Source: Rhodoferax sp.
GTDB taxonomy: Bacteria; Pseudomonadota; Gammaproteobacteria; Burkholderiales; Burkholderiaceae_C
Assembly: GCA_019449595.1 (NCBI GenBank)
Contig: JAGRPL010000004.1
Coordinates: 930,001-994,000 of the forward strand
DNA length: 64,000 bases
Direction: 5' to 3'
Shown here in pieces: positions 56,675 through 64,000 of the stretch. The first letter of the stretch is position 1; every line of letters begins with the position of its first letter. The position numbers were made by a program, and so were the translations under genes. The notes beneath the pieces are model-generated. The model worked only from the letters and a program-made list of their open reading frames with translations. It searched no databases and was not told the DNA's origin.

Positions 56675-58338
56675 CACTCGAAACCTCCCAATGCACCGTT
56701 TGAGCTCCAAAATGGATGAGGGTCAATTCTGGCCCGCTCTCGCGCGTCGGCCACTTCCGACTGAGTGAAAGCCTTTTTTTGTATTCCGGCCTGGACAACA
56801 TCGCGGTCGATCAGCCGCACGATGTGGGCGTAATGGCGCTCCCACTTTCTCTTATCCATGCGGCCTCGCTCGCTGTAGATTCGCCAATAGAGCGAGAACA
56901 GTCGATTGAGATCGTCCCCGGTCACCACGTAGTTCCGGCATCGGACGCAATCGAGAAAATTCATGCAGGTCGCGCCATCGCGCTTGGGCGCGAACTGCCC
57001 AGCCTTGGTGTCGGTGCAGCCGCCAGTGGGAGTCTTTTTCGTCGCGCCAAGCGTGGCCGACAGAAGCTCCCTCGTCAGAGCCACGCCCATGAACTTCCAG
57101 TTCTTCTGAGAGCCCTCGCCAGGACGGAGGTAGACATTGCCGGTGACTTGCGGCGTATTGCCAGCGGCCACGGCGGTAGTCACGAGATCATCTTCAAGAA
57201 TTTCGTTGATCCGGTTGATGAACGTCTTTCGAAGGCGTGAGACGTTGATTCGCGAGGGTTCGCCGTTGGCGTCACGCAGATCAAAGTCCTTGACCAGCTT
57301 TTGGACTGTCAGTCCCACCATGCTGGGACTTAATGCCCAAATCTCGCCAGCCCGTGGATTGCTCTGGCTGCGATATAGCCACACCCGCTGCTTTAAATGG
57401 CCTGAGGCTTGGGTGCGTAACGGATCTGTCAGCTCAATGGCGCGGCGGATAAGTCGCGCAACGGACGGAAAGAGCGTGGGCGTGGACTCGATCAAATTTT
57501 CCTTGCCTAAAATGACTTTGGAGTTCTGGCGGCTGCGGCGCTTGTAGACAACCAGAAATTCCAGCTTGTCCTTCGGATGCGACCGCAGGCAATCGGGCTC
57601 CATTTCCAGCAACGGCGTGGTGTTGCGGCCCGTGTGCAGGGCAATGATCAGCAGCGCATAGGAAAGCAACTCGCTTGTCGGTTGGGCGCCTTCTTGGAAA
57701 ATGGGCATGACAGCTCTCTTCACCGCAGCGGCGAAGGCCTGCCGCTGACCCTTGGGCATGGGACTCTCGCCTCTACGCTTGCGATGAATGTTTGGAAATG
57801 CATTCCGAGGGAAGGTCGCTTTGTCGCCCGTCTTGACGAGTTGAATCAGACCTCTCTGTCCCTGCGCCACAAGCACCGCCTTGATGGCTTGAAGTCGGGT
57901 GCTTTGCGTCACCACCGAGGTTTTTCCATCATCAAGAAACATCAGGAACCCGTCGATCAAATTTCTGTTGACGTCCCCCAACTTGAGTGCGCGGTCTTCT
58001 GCGACGCTACGAACGAGCAGATAGTCGAAGAAGGTGTTGAGCCCGTTCAGACAATAGGAAACCACGGACGCTACCGATTTGTCACCGTCGTGAGTTTCCA
58101 GAAACCTTTCGATTTGCCTCTGGCAGGCGTAAACGATTTCGTCGGCCCCTGCGCCATACCACCTGCCAAAATCGAAGCTGCGATTGCTGCTGGCATTGCC
58201 TTTGGCAGGAAAGCGGACCATCGTGATTGCTGGCGGTATAGCCTCCAGCGCAATGACATTCTGACCCACGCGATCGCAAACCTGCTCAACCTTCGGGATG
58301 GTCAAGTCCGTTTTGAAAAAGACCTTCTTTATTCCCAT
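56674..58338 (-). CDS. Tyrosine recombinase-like protein with degenerate active site (second of trio), 554 aa
   Basis: The fold and order match the neighbours: an N-terminal SAM-like DNA-binding part and a catalytic domain with a box I arginine (HTGRNTTPL). But box II reads VSRLRKTF, where the usual first His is Ser. The second His motif reads AGNTPQ, and a Tyr is present in GNVYL. Cleavage activity is therefore doubtful, and a structural or regulatory role in the complex is possible. A C-terminal Cys-rich element (CMNFLDCVRCRNY) is shared with the third recombinase. Its ATG shares a base with the stop of the first (TGATG). Confidence 0.85.
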   Translation of the reverse strand: MGIKKVFFKTDLTIPKVEQVCDRVGQNVIALEAIPPAITMVRFPAKGNASSNRSFDFGRWYGAGADEIVYACQRQIERFLETHDGDKSVASVVSYCLNGLNTFFDYLLVRSVAEDRALKLGDVNRNLIDGFLMFLDDGKTSVVTQSTRLQAIKAVLVAQGQRGLIQLVKTGDKATFPRNAFPNIHRKRRGESPMPKGQRQAFAAAVKRAVMPIFQEGAQPTSELLSYALLIIALHTGRNTTPLLEMEPDCLRSHPKDKLEFLVVYKRRSRQNSKVILGKENLIESTPTLFPSVARLIRRAIELTDPLRTQASGHLKQRVWLYRSQSNPRAGEIWALSPSMVGLTVQKLVKDFDLRDANGEPSRINVSRLRKTFINRINEILEDDLVTTAVAAGNTPQVTGNVYLRPGEGSQKNWKFMGVALTRELLSATLGATKKTPTGGCTDTKAGQFAPKRDGATCMNFLDCVRCRNYVVTGDDLNRLFSLYWRIYSERGRMDKRKWERHYAHIVRLIDRDVVQAGIQKKAFTQSEVADARERARIDPHPFWSSNGALGGFE

Positions 58339-59477
58339 CAGGCATCCATCCAGTCGTTGAGTTCATCGTCGTAGGCCAACACTGCTTCGTCAGCGCGCTC
58401 GTTGACCAAGTGCAGATAGACCATGGTCGTCTGAATCGACGAGTGTCCGAGTTGACGCTGAACAAACACCAAGGGGTCAATGCCCGAGTTGGACCGCTGC
58501 ATGGCGCAAAGCGTGTGAGTGGCGTAGGTGTGCCGCAGCATGTGTGGGTGAACTTGGATCCCGACACGCGCGCCTGTATCACGCACAATTCGTTCTATCC
58601 GCTTGCCATCCTCCGAAAATTTCTCGCCACGCTGATTCAAGAAAAGCTGAGGATGCTTCACCTCACTCAGACAAGCGCGCTGCCCACGCGTGTGGACAGC
58701 ATAGTGATGCAGGTCTTTCATAAGCCGTCGACTGATATAGATGTCGCGAGGCTTTGACCCTTTCGTTCGGATTCCATGTCCATCGCGGGGGTCGAGTCGG
58801 ATGCGAATGTTGGCTTCACCGTTTATATTGAGACTGACAGCCATCACATATGCTAAGGGGAATGTGGCGATTTCCTCTCGACGCAGGCCTGTTTGCAAGG
58901 CAAAGCGAATCAGGAATCTGTGATGTGGATTGTTTGCAGCGGCAATCAATGCCTTGATTTCGTCTTTGGACAGGAATTTCGGAAGAGCTCGGTGCTTTTT
59001 GGGGCTGACATCCCTCACCAAGGTTTTCCCGCCGGAGGAATCGACGTGGGCAAGATAGCCAGTTCGGCTTACGTTTCGCTCTTCATAACCAAATGGAAGT
59101 GCGTCAACCCAGCCTTCTTTTAGCGCGTATTTGTAGAGTTCACAGACATACAGCAGGCGCTGACTCACCGTGTTGCGCGCGAGCCCAACCGTATCCAGGC
59201 AGTAGTCCCGATATGCGGCGACGAGGCTGTGGTCCTCACCTCGCCGAACATCATCCCAATTCAATTCGTGGGCCTGAAGAAAGCTGAAGTAGTCATACAT
59301 GGCCCGTCCAGTGCTTGGCCATGAGCGCTTGGATCCAATTGCGCCGCGAAGCAGGTAATGCCGCATGAAGCTGTTCGCATGGATGCAGCTTTCCATCGAA
59401 TCATGCAGAAGCATGGGGAACCCTGGATAGGGCCGCCCCCTGAGCACGAAGTCTTCGGTGGAATAAACAAGTTCCAT
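58338..59477 (-). CDS. Tyrosine recombinase (first of trio, Tn554 TnpA-like), 379 aa
   Basis: A canonical phage-integrase-family enzyme: box I GLRREEIATFP, box II HMLRHTYATH, then LGHSSIQTTMVY with the nucleophilic Tyr. Size matches TnpA of Tn554 (361 aa). It lies 24 bases after the small primase-like gene and overlaps the next recombinase by one base. It is the most likely strand-exchange enzyme for insertion at the TCGTTC core. Confidence 0.92.
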   Translation of the reverse strand: MELVYSTEDFVLRGRPYPGFPMLLHDSMESCIHANSFMRHYLLRGAIGSKRSWPSTGRAMYDYFSFLQAHELNWDDVRRGEDHSLVAAYRDYCLDTVGLARNTVSQRLLYVCELYKYALKEGWVDALPFGYEERNVSRTGYLAHVDSSGGKTLVRDVSPKKHRALPKFLSKDEIKALIAAANNPHHRFLIRFALQTGLRREEIATFPLAYVMAVSLNINGEANIRIRLDPRDGHGIRTKGSKPRDIYISRRLMKDLHHYAVHTRGQRACLSEVKHPQLFLNQRGEKFSEDGKRIERIVRDTGARVGIQVHPHMLRHTYATHTLCAMQRSNSGIDPLVFVQRQLGHSSIQTTMVYLHLVNERADEAVLAYDDELNDWMDA

Positions 59478-59501
59478 GAAATCCTTATCTCGGGCAGCCC
59501 A

Positions 59502-59801
59502 TCAAAGGCATCGGTCCGTAAGCATGGCGACCGCATGCTTGAAATCCAGTCGAAAAAGGTGCATGGCGAGATCTACTGCACCACCACCGCCACGCTTTGC
59601 TCGGGTGTCCCAGAACTTTGGTCCAGTGCAAAGCAATTCGACATCCTGTCCAGCGACATAAGCATGCCAGCGAGTAGTCCGCTGGTCAGCACAAGGTTGA
59701 AAGCTTCGATCTTCCTTGGCGTGATCCGCCAGCGCCCCTAAGCAAAGAGACGAATCCATCGCGCGCCAACGCATCAAAACAGAGTTATCCACAGACTTCA
59801 T
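59502..59801 (-). CDS. Small primase-type (CHC2-like/DUF3991-associated) protein, 99 aa
   Basis: The segment WDTRAKRGGGGAVDLAMHLF (residues ~66-85) matches the region that follows the zinc finger in CHC2-type primases and in DUF3991 relaxase-associated proteins (RGGGGAIDLVMH). The N-terminal part has only scattered cysteines, so a complete zinc finger is not evident. The ATG at 59801 has a strong GGAGG site. It is the first gene of the recombinase operon, about 100 bases from the right end of the element. A role in handling single-stranded DNA during transposition is an inference. Confidence 0.7.
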   Translation of the reverse strand: MKSVDNSVLMRWRAMDSSLCLGALADHAKEDRSFQPCADQRTTRWHAYVAGQDVELLCTGPKFWDTRAKRGGGGAVDLAMHLFRLDFKHAVAMLTDRCL

Positions 59802-59840
59802 TGCGCCTCCTTTCCTCCCCCAGACCCCCACCTGCTACTC

Positions 59841-59885
59841 GTCTCAAAGAGACAGAGAAGAGGATACAGCCATCCTAATGGATGG
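59841..59885. repeat. Two subterminal hairpins at the right end of the transposon
   Basis: GTCTC-AAA-GAGAC (59841-59853) and CCATCC-TAAT-GGATGG (59870-59885) are perfect inverted repeats 15-60 bases inside the right end. They may be recombinase binding sites or, the second one, a transcript-processing hairpin. Confidence 0.5.
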
Positions 59886-59900
59886 CAAGCCCCAGAAGAG

Positions 59901-59906
59901 TCGTTC
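59901..59906 (+). repeat. 6-bp core repeat TCGTTC, right end of the inserted element
   Basis: The second copy of the umuC hexamer found at 46308-46313; after it the umuC frame continues (ATC GAA CTC). Confidence 0.75.
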
Positions 59907-60893
59907 ATCGAACTCACGGGTGTGCGCGGTGACCTAGTCGCCCGTAGCCACAAAATCCGGGACCGCATCCTGCAGTGGGTGGGCATTCCCTGCGGCATAG
60001 GTATCGGCTCCACCAAGACCCTGGCCAAGCTGGCAAACCACATCGCCAAGACTGCTGAACGTAAACCAGGCAGTTACCCCGAGAAGCTGGCCCAGGTTTG
60101 CAACCTTGAGGCATTGAGCCCGGAAGAGCGGGATGCGGTGCTGGTTGCCACGGCCGTTAACCAAGTCTGGGGTGTTGGGCGGCAGATCACCAAGCAGCTC
60201 AATGCGGACGGCATTTACACCGCCCTGGACCTTGTCCGGCTGGACGCCGCCACAGTGCGGGGTAAATGGTCGGTTGTGTTGGAGCGTACGGTTCGGGAAT
60301 TGCAGGGAACGCCTTGTATCGACCTGGAGCACACCCCTGCAGCCAAGAAGGAAATCGCCTGTACCCGGTCGTTTGGGCACTATGTGCTGGAACAACATCA
60401 CCTCGCCGAAGCAATCACCGAGTTCGCATCACGGGCGGCCGAGAAGCTTCGCAAGCAAAACAGCCTCGCCGGTCGAATACTGGTCTTCATTCGCACCAGC
60501 CCTTTCCGCCCGGAGGCACAGTACAGCCGCACTACCGTTGTGCCACTTCGCCGTCCCACAGCAGACACCGCAGCGTTCGTGAGTGCCGCCCTTGCTGGCC
60601 TACGGCAGATATACAGGCCGGGATTCAAATACGCCAAGGCGGGTGTGATGTTGCTGGAGCTGCAGCCTGACTCCCAGCAGCAGTGCGAGCTGGACCTGGC
60701 GGACGAACATGGAGAGGATCGCGGCAAGCTCATGTCCGCCTTAGATGGTCTCAATCAGCGGTATGGCAAAGGGACGGTGTTGATGGCCAGTGCGGGGGCG
60801 GAAGGTACGCGCCGGGTCTGGTCTATGAAGCAGGAACGTCGGACACCTGGATACACCACTCGGTGGGCAGATATGCCGGTGGCTAGGGCGTGA
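59901..60893 (+). pseudogene. umuC: umuC, 3' part (interrupted)
   Basis: The remaining ~330 codons of UmuC: GIGIGSTKTLAKLANH, VWGVGRQITKQL (helix-hairpin-helix), VLERTVRELQG, and the little-finger and C-terminal domains up to GYTTRWADMP. It is in the frame of the 5' part at 46002-46313 when the element is removed. A GTG at 59922 opens a 323-codon frame, but without the SIDE catalytic residues it could not polymerise. The stretch 60894-61030 after it holds nothing I can identify. Confidence 0.93.
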
Positions 60894-61030
60894 CCTGCTT
60901 CGTCCACGACGGTTGCCGTCAATGGCTGGCGTTCAACCGAAGCGGATGAAAGAAGATGGCAGGTGAGCGTCGCAACATATGGCGCAAGTGTGTCTGGCGT
61001 CGGATAGATGCGAACTTTCCGTGGCAAGTA

Positions 61031-61750
61031 CTAAAACCTCAGTGGAAGAACTGGTGGGCGTCCTCTACGCACAATATGTGGATAGATAGGGGGAGGCATT
61101 CTGGTTTTTCCAAAAGCATGAAACTCGCCCGAATCTGTGATGCCAGAACGCTCTTCAAAAATACCACTCTTTTTTAGCAGGTAAGCTACAACGCGCTCAA
61201 TGAGATTAACTCGTAGTTGAAAATCAGTCCGATGGATATGACCAATACCACGTCGACCCAGAGCCGTAAACTTTGTTTCATCTCTATTTGAAAGGAAGCA
61301 CTTTCCCATGCCTTGGGTGATACGGTAGCTCCAGAGATCGTCCACCTGTTTCGAGATTGCCATACCGCTTGATCTCACCTTAGCATCGTAGATGAGCAGT
61401 AAATGGTAATGATATCCCGTACCACTTTCTCCGTATTCGAGAACCCACATATAGGCGATGAATCCATGAAAAAGCTGTGGATGGTTTCTCCTATCTGAAA
61501 GAAGCTGCTCCCTATGTCGTTGTACTTCTGCGAGGGATAGATTGTTGATATATTCCTGCTTATAAGACATGTCAACTCGAACGAAGAGAAGATCAGAGTG
61601 ATAATAAAAATGTCTATTGATAAACTCAATCGTATCTTCCAACAGATACCTGGCTTTGTAGAGGTAGTGCGGATGCGTTAGATGTGAGTAAATATCTAGC
61701 TTGTAAGGGTAGTTACAGAAGTATTCATATTGACTGATTAAATCGTGCAT
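61031..61750 (-). CDS. YagK/YfjJ-type (inovirus Gp2-like) protein, 239 aa
   Basis: It resembles the YagK_YfjJ_C domain family found in prophages and P4-like satellites, related to replication initiators. A histidine-rich central strand (GTGYHYHLLLIYDA, near residue 113) could be an HUH-type metal site, and a WSYRITQGMGKC segment follows. The coding sequence is AT-rich compared with the rest of the window. It is on the same strand as the AlpA-domain gene and integrase further right. Rep function is an inference. Confidence 0.75.
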   Translation of the reverse strand: MHDLISQYEYFCNYPYKLDIYSHLTHPHYLYKARYLLEDTIEFINRHFYYHSDLLFVRVDMSYKQEYINNLSLAEVQRHREQLLSDRRNHPQLFHGFIAYMWVLEYGESGTGYHYHLLLIYDAKVRSSGMAISKQVDDLWSYRITQGMGKCFLSNRDETKFTALGRRGIGHIHRTDFQLRVNLIERVVAYLLKKSGIFEERSGITDSGEFHAFGKTRMPPPIYPHIVRRGRPPVLPLRF

Positions 61751-62059
61751 GGTGAATCCTTTTCATTTAAATGATCGGAATGAGTCTTCCATGCAATGGC
61801 TGCATTCTGTATTTATTTACTGGTAACCTTTGTTTGATGGCTTATGTAATGCAATGATCACACATAAGCTATTAATGATGATGTAGTCCTTAGAATACTT
61901 ATTAGGCACCTCTAATTGCATGACATCAATTTCATTGGAATGTCAATACGCATTCGTTATGATTGTCGATTTTTTACTAGACTTTCAATCGGTTTTTGAA
62001 GCTGAGTTAATTACAGAGTTTCGGAAAAATATTAATGCGTTGATTAACACTCAAAACAC
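61751..62059. other. AT-rich intergenic region of the satellite
   Basis: About 310 bases between the divergent genes at 61750 and 62060, strongly AT-rich, with several possible -10 elements (for example near 61870-61910). It probably contains the divergent promoters and possibly an origin, but I see no defined iterons or terminator. Confidence 0.4.
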
Positions 62060-62407
62060 ATGCAAAGAATGAAGAGTACCGAAGGCACTACGAATCCTCT
62101 CGATAAGAGTGAATATCGCATAACCTTGTTAGTGCTGATGGACGCACTCACGGTGGAGTCAAGAATCAACCAACTGAATAAGGTCTTCGGCGCATCCGAG
62201 GACGATTTCCTCAAGCGTCAAATTTGGAGTGTCTTGGATATGCTCAGGTATATTGCTTTGAACATGCCTAAGAGAGTCCAACCGAAAGTGTTGGATTTGT
62301 CTGACCCCCGTGTCGGAGCTCTGATTCACTATTGTGCCAACGGACTTACTTCTGCAAAGCCACAATGGCAGATCATTGCTGAGTCCAACGGCTGGCGACC
62401 GTACTGA
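62060..62407 (+). CDS. Hypothetical protein, 115 aa
   Basis: No family recognised. The protein is small, soluble and helical, with a conserved-looking end (YCANGLTSAKPQWQIIAESN). The first ATG (62060) has no clear ribosome-binding site; the ATG three codons on (62069) is preceded by AAAG and may be the real start. It is the only plus-strand gene in the satellite-like region and faces the AlpA-domain gene. Confidence 0.55.
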   Translation: MQRMKSTEGTTNPLDKSEYRITLLVLMDALTVESRINQLNKVFGASEDDFLKRQIWSVLDMLRYIALNMPKRVQPKVLDLSDPRVGALIHYCANGLTSAKPQWQIIAESNGWRPY

Positions 62408-62461
62408 CTAGTATTCCTTACCGGCGATCTGTTTGCTCGCTTGAACCGTTTTTTTCCTAGC

Positions 62462-63487
62462 TCAATCAATGCCCTTGAGTTTCAATTTTTGCCACCGCAT
62501 AAATGCGTTCAAACTCCATACCGATGCAGAAGAGTTAGCAGAGATACGGACGTTTTTCGGAAAATCCGGATCGTGGTAAGGCGAATTCACATCCATCATT
62601 GAATAGATTTTCGTTTTTCCAAATCCAGTGCGATCCATGATTTCCTTAAGCCGGATGAATCTATCGTCAGAAGCCGATGTTTGGTCATTATTTTCCAGAT
62701 TAGACGTTACAGGATCAGCACTGCTGTGATTGGGGGCGTGAAGTGAGTCAACATGGGTAGAGTGACTGTCTGCTGAGATATCAAGGTCGGACGGTGGTAT
62801 GGCGTCGGATGTGTTTGAAGAACCTACTTCACTCTGCGCTGCAGTTTCTGTTGCCAACGCGTCCGCAGGCTGAACGGTTTCAAATGAATCTGCTGGGTTT
62901 TCTTCCGTTCGCACATCCTCAGATTGAGGGGAGGAAGATTCAGCTTCCGCTGCAATGGGCGCTACTTTCTCACCTAATAGAAGACCGATGCTCGCCAGGT
63001 ACTTGAGTGCCTCTTGGTAGGAGATCATTGCGCCAATGTCAAGAACATGGCAGTGAAAGTTGTCGCGGCTCATGGCAAGAGTCTTACCTTCTGCCACAGA
63101 TCGTTGGAGTTCAAGAAAGTACTTGTGCCGATAAAACGCACGCCTGTCATGTCGGACATATCGGGCATAGTCGTCCACAATGCATGGCTCCCATCTGGCG
63201 TTGGGTAGTAGCGCTTTGAATCGACGCATGAAATGGACAACTTCACTGCCCATCATTCTTCCGTGTAACGGGGGCAGCTGGTCTAGTATTTTGACCAGTT
63301 CATCCTTGTAGTTTTGGGTGAGTGCAAACGGGATCCATTCATTATTGAGATAGACCTTAGCGGACAAGACGCTATCCATTCCACTGGTGTATTCCAAGCA
63401 TGGGAAGTTGGTGTCAATAATGGCTTCGACGAGGTCTTCCGGCGTAACGAGGGGCTCTTTAGGAAGGTGCGTCAATACGGCAGTCAT
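62462..63487 (-). CDS. AlpA-domain fusion protein of the satellite, 341 aa
   Basis: The C-terminal ~65 residues match the AlpA/CP4-57 regulator type of DNA-binding domain (RFIRLKEIMDRTGFGKTKIY, then the wing FPKNVRI and a final MRWQKLKL). AlpA proteins are normally about 70 aa. Here ~180 N-terminal residues of unknown fold, with many aromatic/charged residues (HDRRAFYRHKYFLELQ), and a ~95-residue Ser/Glu/Asp-rich linker are added. It lies 7 bases downstream of the integrase gene, so it is likely part of its operon. AlpA proteins control excision of P4-like elements. Confidence 0.75.
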   Translation of the reverse strand: MTAVLTHLPKEPLVTPEDLVEAIIDTNFPCLEYTSGMDSVLSAKVYLNNEWIPFALTQNYKDELVKILDQLPPLHGRMMGSEVVHFMRRFKALLPNARWEPCIVDDYARYVRHDRRAFYRHKYFLELQRSVAEGKTLAMSRDNFHCHVLDIGAMISYQEALKYLASIGLLLGEKVAPIAAEAESSSPQSEDVRTEENPADSFETVQPADALATETAAQSEVGSSNTSDAIPPSDLDISADSHSTHVDSLHAPNHSSADPVTSNLENNDQTSASDDRFIRLKEIMDRTGFGKTKIYSMMDVNSPYHDPDFPKNVRISANSSASVWSLNAFMRWQKLKLKGID

Positions 63488-63494
63488 TTGCGGA

Positions 63495-64000
63495 TCAATT
63501 CATTTCTTGAAAGCAGAATATAGCCCAGTCCTCCATCATCTGCCGTCGCTTTTCCAGGGCATCACCGCGGCGGTATGCGGCCTCAACTTTGCTTTCAATC
63601 GCATGCGCCAACGCTTGCTCCGCAAGGTCCCTAGGGTAGTGTGTGCATTCGCTGCACCAGTCTCTAAATGTGGATCGAAAGCCGTGGGGAACGGCATTCA
63701 CTTGCATTCGCCGCATTACCGCCGTCAATGTCATATCTGACAGTGTTCCTCCTCTAGGCGCCGGGAAAACCAAGGCGCCGCCAGAGCCTTTCGGCTGAGT
63801 TAAAAGAACTTCCATGGCGGCTTCCGATAATGGAACCCGGTGTTCTCGGCCAGCTTTCATCCGGTCTGCGGGTATGGTCCAGATGGCATTGGTTAAATCC
63901 ATTTCTTGCCAAAGTGCGCCTCTTACCTCGCCTGACCGCGCGGCTGTGAGTACGGCAAACTCCAGCGCCTCTGAAGCGATACCGTTTTGAGTACGAAGGG
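63495..64000 (-). CDS. P4-type tyrosine integrase, C-terminal part (continues beyond the window)
   Basis: The catalytic C-terminus of a phage P4-like integrase. Box I (TAARSGEVRGALW), the beta-strand MKAGREHRVPLS, box II VPHGFRSTFRDW, and the LAHAIESKVEAAYRR segment with the nucleophilic Tyr are present, as is the stop at 63495. The 5' end lies past 64000. It precedes the AlpA-domain gene by 7 bases. Its attachment site should be near its 5' side, outside the window. Confidence 0.92.
   Translation of the reverse strand, partial: LRTQNGIASEALEFAVLTAARSGEVRGALWQEMDLTNAIWTIPADRMKAGREHRVPLSEAAMEVLLTQPKGSGGALVFPAPRGGTLSDMTLTAVMRRMQVNAVPHGFRSTFRDWCSECTHYPRDLAEQALAHAIESKVEAAYRRGDALEKRRQMMEDWAIFCFQEMN

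Noticed and set aside
59358..59741. Plus-strand frame opposite the primase-like and first recombinase genes
   Set aside because: Antisense to two genes with good starts and motifs; no independent support.
60894..61030. Second copy of the tRNA-Ser 3' end (attR) between umuC and the satellite genes
   Set aside because: Read through by eye; no stretch resembling the tRNA T-arm and acceptor was found.

Overview
The window reads as a chromosome segment of a betaproteobacterium of the family Comamonadaceae (a Rhodoferax/Polaromonas/Acidovorax-type genome). This rests on gene content and order (TauE-cysI-DUF934-cysH-cysD-cysN, lptF-lptG, pepA-holC), high GC with many 4-base start/stop overlaps, and a roughly 57-bp intragenic repeat that I associate with this family. 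Two parts are clearly different. About 1-37.2 kb is GC-rich core chromosome. About 37.2-64 kb, beyond a tRNA-Ser gene, is accessory DNA.

Core part, left to right: an operon of a small J-domain protein and three unassigned proteins; tRNA-Asn; a ferredoxin/flavodoxin-NADP reductase and 7Fe ferredoxin FdxA; an assimilatory sulfate reduction operon (TauE-like permease, CysI, DUF934 protein, APS-type CysH, CysD, CysN) with no cysC and no cysJ; a VIT-family transporter; nucleoside hydrolase plus ribokinase; a periplasmic amino-acid-type binding protein and a pseudo-receiver protein; MnmC with an eroded methyltransferase domain; YggX, DsbB, ArgA, HrpA; an ABC-2 exporter with its HlyD lipoprotein; a PAS-GGDEF protein; a methionine-type aminotransferase; CysB; CbiX (siroheme chelatase serving CysI); LptG/LptF; PepA, HolC and a second binding lipoprotein. 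CysB, CbiX, FdxA and the cys operon form one functional sulfur theme spread over 30 kb. Five copies of one ~57-bp repeat lie inside coding sequences (cysN, the DUF934 gene, dsbB, hrpA, the aminotransferase gene), four of them in the same reading phase.

Accessory part: after tRNA-Ser(GGA) comes a recombination-type module (Zn-ribbon/glycine-zipper protein, DUF932, YqaJ nuclease, gp3-like protein), a decayed XRE regulator, and a Septu-type PtuA-PtuB defence pair. Next is a scar where a YgjP-type metallopeptidase and a tyrosine recombinase are joined head to head, both lacking their 5' ends. The recombinase remnant and its DUF6262-like partner are followed directly by umuC. umuC is split by a ~13.6-kb element (46314-59900) flanked by a 6-bp repeat; joining the two umuC parts restores an in-frame 432-aa reading frame. 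The element carries lead/cadmium-type resistance (pbrR, pbrA, a fused pbrB-pbrC), a Met-rich periplasmic protein, a minimal mercury operon (merR-merTPA) and a five-gene transposition module: a small primase-type zinc-finger-like protein, three tyrosine recombinases and a DUF6262/TnpC-like protein, in a Tn554-like arrangement. The last 3 kb is AT-rich and looks like a P4-type satellite (YagK/YfjJ-type protein, an AlpA-domain fusion, and an integrase running off the window).

The strongest second-look items are the Tn554-like element that splits umuC exactly at the catalytic SIDE motif, its primase-like accessory gene, the older recombinase-DUF6262-umuC arrangement next to it, and the coding-sequence repeat family.
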